Source: Sutcliffiella horikoshii (lineage in GTDB: Bacteria; Bacillota; Bacilli; Bacillales; Bacillaceae_I). From it: 64,000 bases of DNA. The notes under the pieces were generated by a model. That model did no database searches, was not told where the DNA came from, and saw only the letters and a list, made by a program, of their open reading frames with translations. Shown here in pieces: positions 50,924 through 59,659 of this stretch (its first letter is position 1; each line of letters opens with the position of its first letter). Made by a program: the position numbers and the translations under genes. The stretch spans positions 1,178,001-1,242,000 of the forward strand of contig NZ_CP020880.1 of the NCBI RefSeq assembly GCF_002157855.1. The letters run 5' to 3'.

Positions 50924-53122
50924 TTGGAAAGATTTAAGAGAAATAAATTATCCCAAATGAAGCTACCAAACATCAAAGCAATCTTGTCAAAAAAGTACTT
51001 CCTTTTTCCATTTATTTTAACATGTATTGCTTCTATAGGCCTAATAGGTTATATCTTTATTATTTTTATAGGAGACTATGTCATAGATGAAAAGAAATTG
51101 ATTATGGATTCTACAACAACCATGGTGGATGAAAACGGAAATGAAATAGCCTCGCTTTTTTTTGAAAATAGGGAAATTGTAGAGATAAACCAGATTCCTA
51201 CACACGTCAGAGAGGCGTTTGTGGCAGTAGAAGATAACCGCTTTTACGAACATAGAGGGATTGATGTTCGAGCGATTGGAAGAGCCGTTTACCGTGATAT
51301 TCTGGCAAGAAGCAAGGTGGAGGGGGGAAGCACTCTCACTCAGCAGCTGGCTAAAAACATTTTCTTAACCAATGAAAAATCATGGCTCCGAAAAACAAAA
51401 GAAGCTGTTATAGCTATAAATCTTGAACGTAGGTACACGAAGAATGAAATCTTGGAAATGTATTTAAATCAAATATATTTTGGGCATGGTGCATATGGCG
51501 TCCAAGCGGCATCACAGCTTTATTTTAATAAGAATGTAGAAGACTTGACGATAGAGCAAGGGGCTTTGTTGGCAGCACTTCCTAAGGCTCCTAACGGATA
51601 CTCTCCCATTAATCATCCGGAGGAAGCGAAAGAAAGACGAGATCTCATCTTGCACCTTATGGAAGACCAAGGCTATTTAGAGGCGGAAGAAGCTGTCGGA
51701 TTAATGGGTAAAACATTGGGCCTAGATGTTGTGGAATCACCAGAAAAACAGGCTTATTTAACGTATATCGATATGGTGATGGAAGAAGCTGAAGACAAAT
51801 ATGGCTTAACTCCGGAGGAATTGCATAGAGGCGGCTATAAAATATTGGTCCCGATGAATGTCGCCGCTCAGGATGCTGCATTTCAACGTTTTCAAGACAA
51901 TCAATATTTCCCCGGCACCAATGATCAGGTCGAGGGTGCGTTTGTTATGATGGATCAGCATAATGGTGGCGTAATGGCTGTTATCGGTGGCAGAAATTAT
52001 GTGACCAAGGGGATCAACAGGGTCAATATAAAAAGACAACCTGGTTCTACCTTTAAACCTTTGGCTGTCTATGCTCCAGCTTTGGAAGAAGGGAAATATG
52101 AGCCTTACAGCCTTCTGAAAGATGAATTGCTTTCTTATAAAGATGGGCAGGAAGTTTACAAGCCAAGAAACTATCATCATCAATATAAAAATGAAGTTAC
52201 CATGTATGAAGCTATTAAAGATTCTTTGAATGCCCCAGCTGTATGGGCATTAAATGAGTTGGGAATCAAAAAAAGCAAAAGCTATCTTGAAAAATTAGAC
52301 CTGGATATCCCTGATAACGGTCTCGCTATTGCCCTTGGAGGGTTGCAAGAAGGGGTGACTCCTTTAGAGCTAACAAAAGCTTATCGATCCTTTGGCAATA
52401 ATGGGAAGGTGGTCGAACCTTATTTTATTAAAGAAATCAGAACCAGAAAAGGCGAAGTGATCGCAAAGGCCAAGAAAGCCGAAAAGAAAGTATTCAGTCC
52501 GCAAACAGCGTGGAATATGACACGAATGCTTGAAGGAGTTGTGCAGGATGGTTCCGCACAAGCAGGAGATCTTCAAGGGGAGCTTGCCGGAAAGACTGGT
52601 ACTACAAACTATCCCGGAGTAGATAATGCCATCAAAGATACTTGGTTTGTAGGATATACGCAAGATGTGATCGGAACAGTGTGGATGGGGTATGATACAA
52701 CCACTCCAGAGCAGCATTTAACAGCAGGTGGGGCTTATCCTACAAGATTGTTGAAGGATATATTACGAGATGCAGGTCTTGATAATGGAGAATTTTCCGT
52801 TCCTGTTGGAGTAACGGACTTGGAGAATCCAATCTCTATGCCAGAAAGTATTCAATTAAAGGGATCGATGACATTTCATCCTTTGAGCTTGTTTACGGTG
52901 GACTTGGAGTGGAGTGAAGCGGAGGATGAGCGGATAGTCTATAGGATCTATTCCGTTTCCGGCGACAAAGAGAAGTTAATTGGAAAAGTAACCGGGGAAC
53001 ATCAATACTCCGTTAAGAATATCAACATATTTAATGTGCCGGAATATTACGTTGTTCCATTCAACACCCAAACCAAAAAAGAAGGCGAACCAACAAAGGC
53101 ATTAAAGCCGACGTTTAGATAA
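50924..53122 (+). CDS. pbpF: Class A penicillin-binding protein PbpF (PBP2c)
   Basis: A 732-residue bifunctional peptidoglycan synthase. A cytoplasmic start is followed by one membrane helix (about 30-52). The glycosyltransferase domain (about 85-260) has VEDNRFYEHRGIDVRA with the catalytic Glu, GGSTLTQQLAKN and EILEMYLNQIYFG. The transpeptidase domain (about 330-620) has PGSTFKPLAVY (SxxK), DSLNAPAVW (SxN) and AGKTGTTNYP (KTG). TTG start behind GGAGGAGG. B. subtilis PbpF is of similar size and is most active in the forespore. No terminator is evident before the next kinase gene. Confidence 0.94.
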   Translation: MERFKRNKLSQMKLPNIKAILSKKYFLFPFILTCIASIGLIGYIFIIFIGDYVIDEKKLIMDSTTTMVDENGNEIASLFFENREIVEINQIPTHVREAFVAVEDNRFYEHRGIDVRAIGRAVYRDILARSKVEGGSTLTQQLAKNIFLTNEKSWLRKTKEAVIAINLERRYTKNEILEMYLNQIYFGHGAYGVQAASQLYFNKNVEDLTIEQGALLAALPKAPNGYSPINHPEEAKERRDLILHLMEDQGYLEAEEAVGLMGKTLGLDVVESPEKQAYLTYIDMVMEEAEDKYGLTPEELHRGGYKILVPMNVAAQDAAFQRFQDNQYFPGTNDQVEGAFVMMDQHNGGVMAVIGGRNYVTKGINRVNIKRQPGSTFKPLAVYAPALEEGKYEPYSLLKDELLSYKDGQEVYKPRNYHHQYKNEVTMYEAIKDSLNAPAVWALNELGIKKSKSYLEKLDLDIPDNGLAIALGGLQEGVTPLELTKAYRSFGNNGKVVEPYFIKEIRTRKGEVIAKAKKAEKKVFSPQTAWNMTRMLEGVVQDGSAQAGDLQGELAGKTGTTNYPGVDNAIKDTWFVGYTQDVIGTVWMGYDTTTPEQHLTAGGAYPTRLLKDILRDAGLDNGEFSVPVGVTDLENPISMPESIQLKGSMTFHPLSLFTVDLEWSEAEDERIVYRIYSVSGDKEKLIGKVTGEHQYSVKNINIFNVPEYYVVPFNTQTKKEGEPTKALKPTFR

Positions 53123-53189
53123 GGTGAAACAACCTGATTAGAAAGATAAAGAGAAAATATGAAATGCACTGTTTGAGGAGAAGCGGGAG

Positions 53190-54842
53190 ATGAATGTACA
53201 ATTGGGATCATTTTTAGCACGTTTTGCAACGGATATAAAGGAAGCCTGGACAAATGAGAGGAGATTGAACCAAGAGCAGGGACACATCATTCATCAGAAA
53301 AATAAGCTGATGTTGGTGGTATTTGTTACCCTGTTAATCTTGGACATTTTAACAAACCTTTTTATTTTTCCGGAGATTATTCCTGCCATTTTACTCACTG
53401 CAGGATTTGGGTGTGCTTTAGTTGCCTTCTTTGTTTTGCGTCCTAAGCTTGCAAAGGTCGGGATGTATGTCACTGTATGTACATCCTTTATTCCTTTTTG
53501 GGTAGTTGCCTATTTGGATAAAGACATCATTAATTTTTATTTTTTATCCATGCCATTAATAATGTCCTCTTTATATAATCGTATTTTGCCAATATTGATT
53601 GCTAGTTTCTTGACCTGCATTACTTTATCTTTCTTTTATATTGACTATAGCAACATTGTATTTTCCAATCATCTAAAAGTGGATGTCATTTATTTTATTC
53701 TGTTTTCCATATTTGTTACGATCTTTCTCCTCTTTTCGAGCAGGCTGACAGGAAGCTTGTTAGAGAAGGCAGAGAAAAAAGAAAAACAAACTTCCTTAGA
53801 GCTGGTGTCTACAAAAGAATATTTAGAAGCATATTTCAATAATACGACGGACTCCATTGGGGTATATGATTTAAATGGTATTATTTTAAAAGTAAATGCC
53901 TCATTTGAAAAAATGTTCCATGTGAACGGAAAAGATATACTTGGTACAGAAACGAGTTTTCTTTCTTTCACATCTGCCAATTCATTACGGGTTTTTCTCA
54001 GTAAGTTAAAGAAGCAGAAGCAACTCTCATTTGAACTGCTTACGGCAACAAAGGAAGAAAATCATATAGACCTAAACATCACGCTTACTCCAGTAAAGGA
54101 TAGCGAAGGAGAAATTATAGCGTTCGTATTTCTGATGAAGGACATTACAGACAAAAAGAGAACGGAAGAAGCGCTCATGCAGTCGGAAAAGCTTTCTGTT
54201 ATCGGTGAACTTGCCGCAGGAGTGGCCCATGAAATTAGAAACCCTGTTACTGTCTTAAAAGGCTTCGTTCATCTCCTGTCTAAAGAAAGCAGAGAAAAAG
54301 AATTCTTCACCATCATGGATAAGGAATTAGAGCGGATCAACCAAATTACCAATGAATTTATGGCGCTTGCAAAACCACAGGCTATCAAAATTAAAAGGCA
54401 AAATTTAAAAGAGCTCATACAAGAGGTTTGTACCTTTCTAGAGAGTGAAGCTTTTATCCATCAAGTTATCATGGAAGTTGTTCACTTTGAAGAATACATA
54501 TGGTTGGAATGTGAACCAAATCAAATCAAGCAAGTACTTATTAACTTAATAAAAAATGGCATGGAAGCAATGCCAGACGGTGGAAAGATAACCATTCATA
54601 CGCAAGTGGTGGACGGTTATGTGAACCTTGTGATTAAGGACGAAGGAAATGGTATTCCAGAAGAGGTAATCAATAAGGTGGGACAACCATTCTTTACAAC
54701 AAAAGAACAAGGCACAGGCCTCGGTCTCATGGTTTCCATGAAGATTATTGAAAACCACGGTGGTCAGTTGACGATACAGAGCGAGGAGAAGGTAGGTTCG
54801 ACAGTGGAGATATTACTACCACATATGAAGGTGGGGGAATAA
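53190..54842 (+). CDS. PAS-domain sporulation-type sensor histidine kinase (orphan)
   Basis: A 550-residue kinase. Five or six N-terminal helices (about 42-195) are followed by a PAS domain (about 208-330, NTTDSIGVYDLNGIILKVN). The HisKA motif ELAAGVAHEIRNPVTVLKGF lies near residue 345. The ATPase boxes are LINLIKNGMEAM (N), IKDEGNGIPEE (G1) and FTTKEQGTGLGL (F/G2). The H-box context AHEIRNP(V)T.LKGF is that of the KinA-KinE kinases that feed the Spo0 phosphorelay, and no response regulator is adjacent. Start ATG after GAGGAGAAGCGGGAG. I do not recall a kinase at this place in B. subtilis. Confidence 0.82.
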   Translation: MNVQLGSFLARFATDIKEAWTNERRLNQEQGHIIHQKNKLMLVVFVTLLILDILTNLFIFPEIIPAILLTAGFGCALVAFFVLRPKLAKVGMYVTVCTSFIPFWVVAYLDKDIINFYFLSMPLIMSSLYNRILPILIASFLTCITLSFFYIDYSNIVFSNHLKVDVIYFILFSIFVTIFLLFSSRLTGSLLEKAEKKEKQTSLELVSTKEYLEAYFNNTTDSIGVYDLNGIILKVNASFEKMFHVNGKDILGTETSFLSFTSANSLRVFLSKLKKQKQLSFELLTATKEENHIDLNITLTPVKDSEGEIIAFVFLMKDITDKKRTEEALMQSEKLSVIGELAAGVAHEIRNPVTVLKGFVHLLSKESREKEFFTIMDKELERINQITNEFMALAKPQAIKIKRQNLKELIQEVCTFLESEAFIHQVIMEVVHFEEYIWLECEPNQIKQVLINLIKNGMEAMPDGGKITIHTQVVDGYVNLVIKDEGNGIPEEVINKVGQPFFTTKEQGTGLGLMVSMKIIENHGGQLTIQSEEKVGSTVEILLPHMKVGE

Positions 54843-54966
54843 TCGTCTATTTTATGAACAATATGCCCTCATTCTATACTTTCCTTACATTTATAGGTAT
54901 AGTGTAACATGACAGAAGTGTAACGAAATAAAAGTAGAAAAAAGTCATTCGGAAGGGGTCATCATT

Positions 54967-56007
54967 TTGAATCAAACAACATTTAACGATACATTTTTAC
55001 GAGCATGTAGAGGAGAGAAGACAGAACATGTCCCATTATGGTATATGAGACAGGCTGGACGTTCTCAACCGGAATACAGAAAAATAAAAGAAAAGTATTC
55101 TCTATTTGAAATTACCCATCAACCTGAGCTCTGTGCATATGTGACAAAGCTTCCTGTTGATCAGTATAACGTGGATGCAGCCATTCTTTATAAGGACATC
55201 ATGAGTCCCCTTCCTGCAATTGGTGTAGATGTGGAGATAAAATCCGGAATTGGACCTGTCATTGATAACCCAATCCGTTCTATGCAAGATGTTGAAAAGC
55301 TTGGGGAAATCCATCCTGAACAGGACGTCCCATATGTATTAGATACAATCAAACTATTAACAACAGAGCAATTGAATGTTCCGTTAATTGGTTTTGCAGG
55401 GGCACCTTTCACACTTGCTTCCTACATGATTGAAGGCGGCCCATCCAAAAATTATAATAAAACAAAAGCATTCATGTATGCAGAACCGAAAGCTTGGTTT
55501 GCATTAATGGATAAACTTGCTGATATGACTATCACGTATGTACGTTCTCAAATCCATGCTGGTGCAAAAGCGATTCAAATTTTTGATAGCTGGGTTGGAG
55601 CATTGAATGTAGAAGACTACCGTTATTTCATTAAACCAGTAATGACTCGCATCTTCTCTTCTTTAAAAGAAGAAAATGTACCATTAATTATGTTCGGTGT
55701 TGGTGCAAGCCACTTAGCCAACGAATGGCACGACCTTCCGCTTGATGTTGTAGGTCTTGACTGGCGCTTACCGATCTCAGAAGCAAGAGAGCGTGGAATC
55801 ACAAAACCTGTTCAAGGTAACTTGGATCCTGCAATCCTTTTAGCACCATGGGAAGTAATCGAAGAGAAAGCAAAAGCAATACTTGACCAAGGAATGCAAC
55901 AACCTGGCTATATCTTCAACCTTGGCCACGGTGTATTCCCGCAAGTAAACCCAGACACACTAAAACGTTTAGCAACATTCGTACATGACTATTCTTCTAA
56001 TAAATAA
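54967..56007 (+). CDS. hemE: Uroporphyrinogen decarboxylase HemE
   Basis: A 346-residue enzyme converting uroporphyrinogen III to coproporphyrinogen III in the cytoplasm. The substrate motif [16 protein letters not shown] is near residue 20, the catalytic Asp lies in [13 protein letters not shown] near 70, and [17 protein letters not shown] and [14 protein letters not shown] follow. TTG start ([13 protein letters not shown]) behind CGGAAGGGG. It opens the hemEHY cluster; the haem made here is partly consumed by neighbouring HmoB. Confidence 0.95.
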   Translation: MNQTTFNDTFLRACRGEKTEHVPLWYMRQAGRSQPEYRKIKEKYSLFEITHQPELCAYVTKLPVDQYNVDAAILYKDIMSPLPAIGVDVEIKSGIGPVIDNPIRSMQDVEKLGEIHPEQDVPYVLDTIKLLTTEQLNVPLIGFAGAPFTLASYMIEGGPSKNYNKTKAFMYAEPKAWFALMDKLADMTITYVRSQIHAGAKAIQIFDSWVGALNVEDYRYFIKPVMTRIFSSLKEENVPLIMFGVGASHLANEWHDLPLDVVGLDWRLPISEARERGITKPVQGNLDPAILLAPWEVIEEKAKAILDQGMQQPGYIFNLGHGVFPQVNPDTLKRLATFVHDYSSNK

Positions 56008-56018
56008 GTTCTGATTCA

Positions 56019-56148
56019 CCTGTAGATTGTAGTGCAGGGTGGTCGACTCCGGCGGGAGGTAGCGGTAGACTTGAGACCCCACAGCGCAGCGAGGAGGCTC
56101 AAGCACCGCCCTCTGGATAAGCGACCATCCGGAACGAAAATCTACAGG
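56019..56148 (+). repeat. Dispersed intergenic repeat, copy R10, inside the hem operon
   Basis: About 130 bp bounded by CCTGTAGATT and AATCTACAGG (perfect complement). It is of the same subtype as R1 and lies within the 189-bp hemE-hemH gap, so it would be transcribed in any hemEHY message and fold as a hairpin. Confidence 0.88.
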
Positions 56149-56196
56149 AGTACATGAAATATTCTAATAGACCAGAAAAGAAAAGAGGTAAACTAT

Positions 56197-57138
56197 ATGT
56201 CCAAAAAAACAATGGGCTTGTTGGTAATGGCATACGGTACACCATATAAAGAAGAAGACCTAGAAAGATACTACACACACATCCGTCGTGGCAGAAAACC
56301 ATCAGACGAAATGTTGCAAGACCTGCGCGACAGATATGATGCCATTGGTGGAATCTCTCCACTTGCACGCATCACAGAACAACAAGCAAACGCTCTAGGC
56401 GAACACCTTAACAACATCCAAGACGACATCGAATTTAAAGTGTACCTTGGCTTAAAACATATCGAACCATTCGTAGAAGATGCCGTTCAGCAAATGAAAG
56501 CAGATGGAATCAAAGAAGCGGTAAGTATCGTACTTGCCCCTCACTTCTCCACTTTCAGCGTTAAATCTTACAACGGACGAGCACTAGAAGAAGCAGAAAA
56601 AATCGGTGGCCCATCCATCGTTTCTGTTGAAAGCTGGTATGATGAACCGAAATTTATCCAGTACTGGGTAGATAGAGTGAAAGAAACGTTTGGGTCAATG
56701 GATGACAAGGAACGTGAAAAAGCAGTACTGATTGTTTCAGCACACAGCCTTCCTGAAAAAATCATCCAAATGGGAGACCCATATCCAAATCAGCTGCAAG
56801 AAACGGCAGACCTTATCGCAAAAGGTGCAGGAATCAAGAACTACGAGATTGCATGGCAAAGTGAAGGAAACACACCAGATCCATGGTTAGGGCCGGATGT
56901 TCAAGACATCACCCGTGACCTTCATAAAGACAAAGGATATACGTCCTTTGTATACACACCGGTAGGGTTTGTGTCAGACCACTTGGAAGTCTTATATGAC
57001 AATGATTACGAGTGTAAAATTGTCACAGATGAAATCGAAGCAAAATACTACCGTCCGGAAATGCCAAATACACAACCTGAATTTATCGATGCAATGGCTA
57101 CAGTTGTATTGGAACAATTAAAGAAAGTATCTCAGTAA
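56197..57138 (+). CDS. hemH: Coproporphyrin ferrochelatase HemH (CpfC)
   Basis: A 313-residue soluble ferrochelatase. The metal-site residues are His in [10 protein letters not shown] near residue 183 and Glu in [14 protein letters not shown] near 264. It inserts iron into coproporphyrin III in the Gram-positive haem route. Start ATG behind AAAGAGGTAA. The gene is separated from hemE by repeat R10 and from hemY by 25 bp. Length is standard. Confidence 0.95.
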   Translation: MSKKTMGLLVMAYGTPYKEEDLERYYTHIRRGRKPSDEMLQDLRDRYDAIGGISPLARITEQQANALGEHLNNIQDDIEFKVYLGLKHIEPFVEDAVQQMKADGIKEAVSIVLAPHFSTFSVKSYNGRALEEAEKIGGPSIVSVESWYDEPKFIQYWVDRVKETFGSMDDKEREKAVLIVSAHSLPEKIIQMGDPYPNQLQETADLIAKGAGIKNYEIAWQSEGNTPDPWLGPDVQDITRDLHKDKGYTSFVYTPVGFVSDHLEVLYDNDYECKIVTDEIEAKYYRPEMPNTQPEFIDAMATVVLEQLKKVSQ

Positions 57139-57163
57139 ATCTAGAAAAGAAGGCGATGAAACC

Positions 57164-58594
57164 ATGAACGAGGAGAAAAGAAGGGTTGTCATCATCGGTG
57201 GAGGCATTACCGGCCTAGCTGCTGCCTATTATCTTCAAAAGGAAAAAAAAGAGAAAAACCTTGATATAGAGATTACCCTGATAGAAGCAAGCAACCGACT
57301 TGGAGGAAAGATCCAAACTGTACGACGTGATGGCTATACTATTGAACGCGGACCAGATAGCTTCCTTGCTAGAAAGCTAAGTGCAGGAAGGTTGGTTAAA
57401 GAAGTGGGCCTTGAAGACCAATTAGTCCACAATTCAACTGGTCAAGCCTACATCCTGCTAAAAGGACAACTACATCCGATGCCAGAAGGGGCTGTAATGG
57501 GTATCCCTACAAAACTGTTGCCATTTGTCACGACGGGATTATTTTCCCCGATTGGAAAAATGCGTGCAGCAGCAGACCTTATCCTGCCTGCTTCAAACAA
57601 TGGCGGGGAAGACCAGTCACTTGGTTCCTTTTTCCGAAGAAGACTTGGGGATGAAGTAGTGGAAAACTTGATTGAACCGTTACTATCTGGTATTTATGCC
57701 GGTGACATCGATAAATTGAGCCTTCAAGCTACCTTCCCACAATTCCAACAGGTGGAAGAAAAGTACCGAAGCTTAATCCTGGGGATGAAACAGACAACGC
57801 CAAAACAAAAGCCTGCACCTGCCCAAAAGAAAAAAGGCATGTTCCAGACATTGCGCGGCGGTCTTCAAACATTAGTGGATGCTCTTGAAGAAAAGCTAGA
57901 TCAAGTGACGATTTTAAAAGCAGTGAAAGTTGATTCCATAAAGAAAACAGAGGACCAATATTCTCTATCTTTAAGTAATGGTAAAACCGTCCAATGTGAT
58001 AATGTGATCGTCTCAACTCCTCACCATGCTACAGCTGGCCTGATTCCTGGAGCGGATTATCTTGCTCCACTGCAACAGATGTCCTCTACCTCTGTTGCGA
58101 CCATTGCGATGGCATTTGATGAATCAGCACTAAAACAAGACATTGACGGTACTGGATTTGTCGTGTCGAGAAACAATGATTATACGATTACAGCGTGTAC
58201 CTGGACCCATAAAAAGTGGCCGCATACCACACCAAAAGGGAAAGTAATCCTTCGCTGTTATGTTGGTAGAGTGGGAGAGGAAGCAATCGTTGATCAAAGT
58301 GATGAGGAAATAAAGAAAGTCGTACTTGATGACCTGAACAAAATCATGGAGGTCGGTGCGGAGCCTGAATTTACAATTGTCACCCGTTGGAGAGAAGCAA
58401 TGCCACAATATGCTGTCGGACATAAAAAGATGCTGCAGAAGATGAATGACCGTCTATCAGAAGAGATGCCGGGAGTATATCTTGCTGGAAGTTCTTTTGA
58501 AGGGGTCGGGCTGCCTGACTGCATCGATTCCGGTGAAGCAGCTGTAAAAGCGGTGTTAAATAGTATAAAAAACAAACCTGTTGCTCAGGTATAA
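57164..58594 (+). CDS. hemY: Coproporphyrinogen III oxidase HemY (CgoX)
   Basis: A 476-residue FAD enzyme. The Rossmann motif VVIIGGGITGLAAAYYL is at about residues 8-24, followed by RLGGKIQTVRRDGYTIERGPDSF near 45. The C-terminal FAD site YLAGSSFEGVGLPDCIDSGE is near 445. In Gram-positives it oxidises coproporphyrinogen III to coproporphyrin III for HemH. Start ATG behind AAGAAGGCGATG. It is the last gene of hemEHY, followed by a strong terminator and composite repeat element 4. Confidence 0.95.
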   Translation: MNEEKRRVVIIGGGITGLAAAYYLQKEKKEKNLDIEITLIEASNRLGGKIQTVRRDGYTIERGPDSFLARKLSAGRLVKEVGLEDQLVHNSTGQAYILLKGQLHPMPEGAVMGIPTKLLPFVTTGLFSPIGKMRAAADLILPASNNGGEDQSLGSFFRRRLGDEVVENLIEPLLSGIYAGDIDKLSLQATFPQFQQVEEKYRSLILGMKQTTPKQKPAPAQKKKGMFQTLRGGLQTLVDALEEKLDQVTILKAVKVDSIKKTEDQYSLSLSNGKTVQCDNVIVSTPHHATAGLIPGADYLAPLQQMSSTSVATIAMAFDESALKQDIDGTGFVVSRNNDYTITACTWTHKKWPHTTPKGKVILRCYVGRVGEEAIVDQSDEEIKKVVLDDLNKIMEVGAEPEFTIVTRWREAMPQYAVGHKKMLQKMNDRLSEEMPGVYLAGSSFEGVGLPDCIDSGEAAVKAVLNSIKNKPVAQV

Positions 58595-58596
58595 AT

Positions 58597-58641
58597 AAAC
58601 GGTTCAGTTGCAGCATAAAAGCTACTGAACCGTTTTTTTTT
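58597..58641 (+). terminator. Terminator of hemEHY
   Basis: AAACGGTTCAGT and ACTGAACCGTTT pair perfectly, with an inner AGC/GCT stem, followed by more than eight T. Confidence 0.92.
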
Positions 58642-58655
58642 GTAAGTATATAATA

Positions 58656-58908
58656 CAGTTGATTTCCGTTCCAGGCGCTTCGCTTGCCTGCGGGCGGTCC
58701 GTGAGCCTCCTCAGGCTTCACCTTCCGGGGTCTCACCTGTCCATTTTCCCGCGGGCGTCTGCGCGCCTTCCACTCCAATCAACAAGATGACTTCATTCAT
58801 TTAAGGGTTAATCGGGAGAGTAACGGTAGGTTGAGACCCCTGAAGCGTTGTGAGGAGGCTCAAGCACCGTCCCGCGGAAATCGAAGCCATTTGCTGAAAG
58901 GAACAGCG
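58656..58908. mobile_element. Composite inverted repeat element 4 (R11 and truncated R12)
   Basis: R11 (58656-58783, type A, minus) is complete. R12 (58813-58908, type B, plus) lacks its first about 35 bp, and the spacer is cut to about 29 bp, so one deletion removed the inner junction. Total 253 bp. The surviving parts match elements 1-3 closely. Confidence 0.72.
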
Positions 58909-58936
58909 GCGATAATTCAAATATTAAACCTAGATA

Positions 58937-58965
58937 TTGCTTTTTTGTAAAAAAGCCTCTATAAT
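58937..58965 (+). promoter_or_regulatory. Sigma-A promoter of yhgD
   Basis: TTGCTT at 58937-58942, 17-bp spacer, TATAAT at 58960-58965. Confidence 0.75.
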
Positions 58966-58974
58966 AAAACTCGT

Positions 58975-58998
58975 TGACCAATACCGACATTTAGTCAT
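58975..58998. promoter_or_regulatory. Probable YhgD operator in front of yhgD
   Basis: On the minus strand the site reads ATGACTAAATG, 8 bases, GGTCA. It lies just downstream of the yhgD -10 element, where repressor would block transcription. The same pattern with equal spacing occurs at 59611-59634; 18 of 24 positions agree. Confidence 0.6.
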
Positions 58999-59019
58999 TT
59001 TGTTGAAAGGAGCCATCAA

Positions 59020-59586
59020 ATGGATCGTAAACAAAGCATCCTTGAGGCAGCTTTAAAATCATTCTCTTTATTTGGATATAAAGCTACCACCATGGATCAA
59101 GTCGCCAAGCTTGCAAACGTTGGAAAAGGGACGATTTATACCTTTTATTCTAATAAAGAAGAGCTCTTCAGTGAAATTGTTGCAGGAATTCTAAGAGAAA
59201 TGCAGGAAGTTGCTGACCAATCCATCAATACAGAGCAATCTTTTTTTGAAAATGCTCACAGGGCCCTTATCAGCTTGCTTGATTTTAGAAATGAACATCA
59301 ATTGACTGTCAAACTGATTCAAGAAGAAAAGGAGCTCGGTACTAAAATAGTTAATCATGAACTTAATCGCCTAGAGCATATGATTATTACTTTTATTAAA
59401 GAAAGAATTGAAAAGGCAATAGAAAAAGGGGAACTAAGAAAGTGTGATCCAGAAGTAACAGCCTTTTTGATGCTTAAGCTATATGTTGCGTTAGTTGTGG
59501 ATTGGGAAGAGCATCACACCCCATTATCCAAAGAAGAAATTGCCAATCTATTTGAATTATATTTTATCAAAGGATTATCAACTTGA
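59020..59586 (+). CDS. yhgD: TetR-family regulator YhgD
   Basis: A 188-residue repressor. The N-terminal helix-turn-helix (about 8-52) reads ILEAALKSFSLFGYKATTMD followed by VAKLANVGKGTIYTFYSNKEEL, a textbook TetR domain. The C-terminal ligand domain (55-188) is helical. Start ATG behind GAAAGGAG. It lies upstream of yhgE in the same direction; paired operator-like sites in front of each gene suggest autoregulation and control of yhgE. Position matches B. subtilis yhgD. Confidence 0.9.
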   Translation: MDRKQSILEAALKSFSLFGYKATTMDQVAKLANVGKGTIYTFYSNKEELFSEIVAGILREMQEVADQSINTEQSFFENAHRALISLLDFRNEHQLTVKLIQEEKELGTKIVNHELNRLEHMIITFIKERIEKAIEKGELRKCDPEVTAFLMLKLYVALVVDWEEHHTPLSKEEIANLFELYFIKGLST

Positions 59587-59610
59587 TGATCCTTAAAATT
59601 TTGAGAAAAA

Positions 59611-59634
59611 ATGACTAAATGACAAAAACGGTCA
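59611..59634. promoter_or_regulatory. Probable YhgD operator in front of yhgE
   Basis: ATGACTAAATG, 8 bases, GGTCA on the plus strand, about 25 bp before the yhgE start. It shares 18 of 24 positions with the inverted copy at 58975-58998. Confidence 0.6.
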
Positions 59635-59659
59635 TAATGTAATGTGGAGGTAATAAAAA

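Noticed and set aside
53190-54842. Complete two-component pair
   Set aside because: The next gene is hemE and the previous is pbpF; no response regulator is adjacent.
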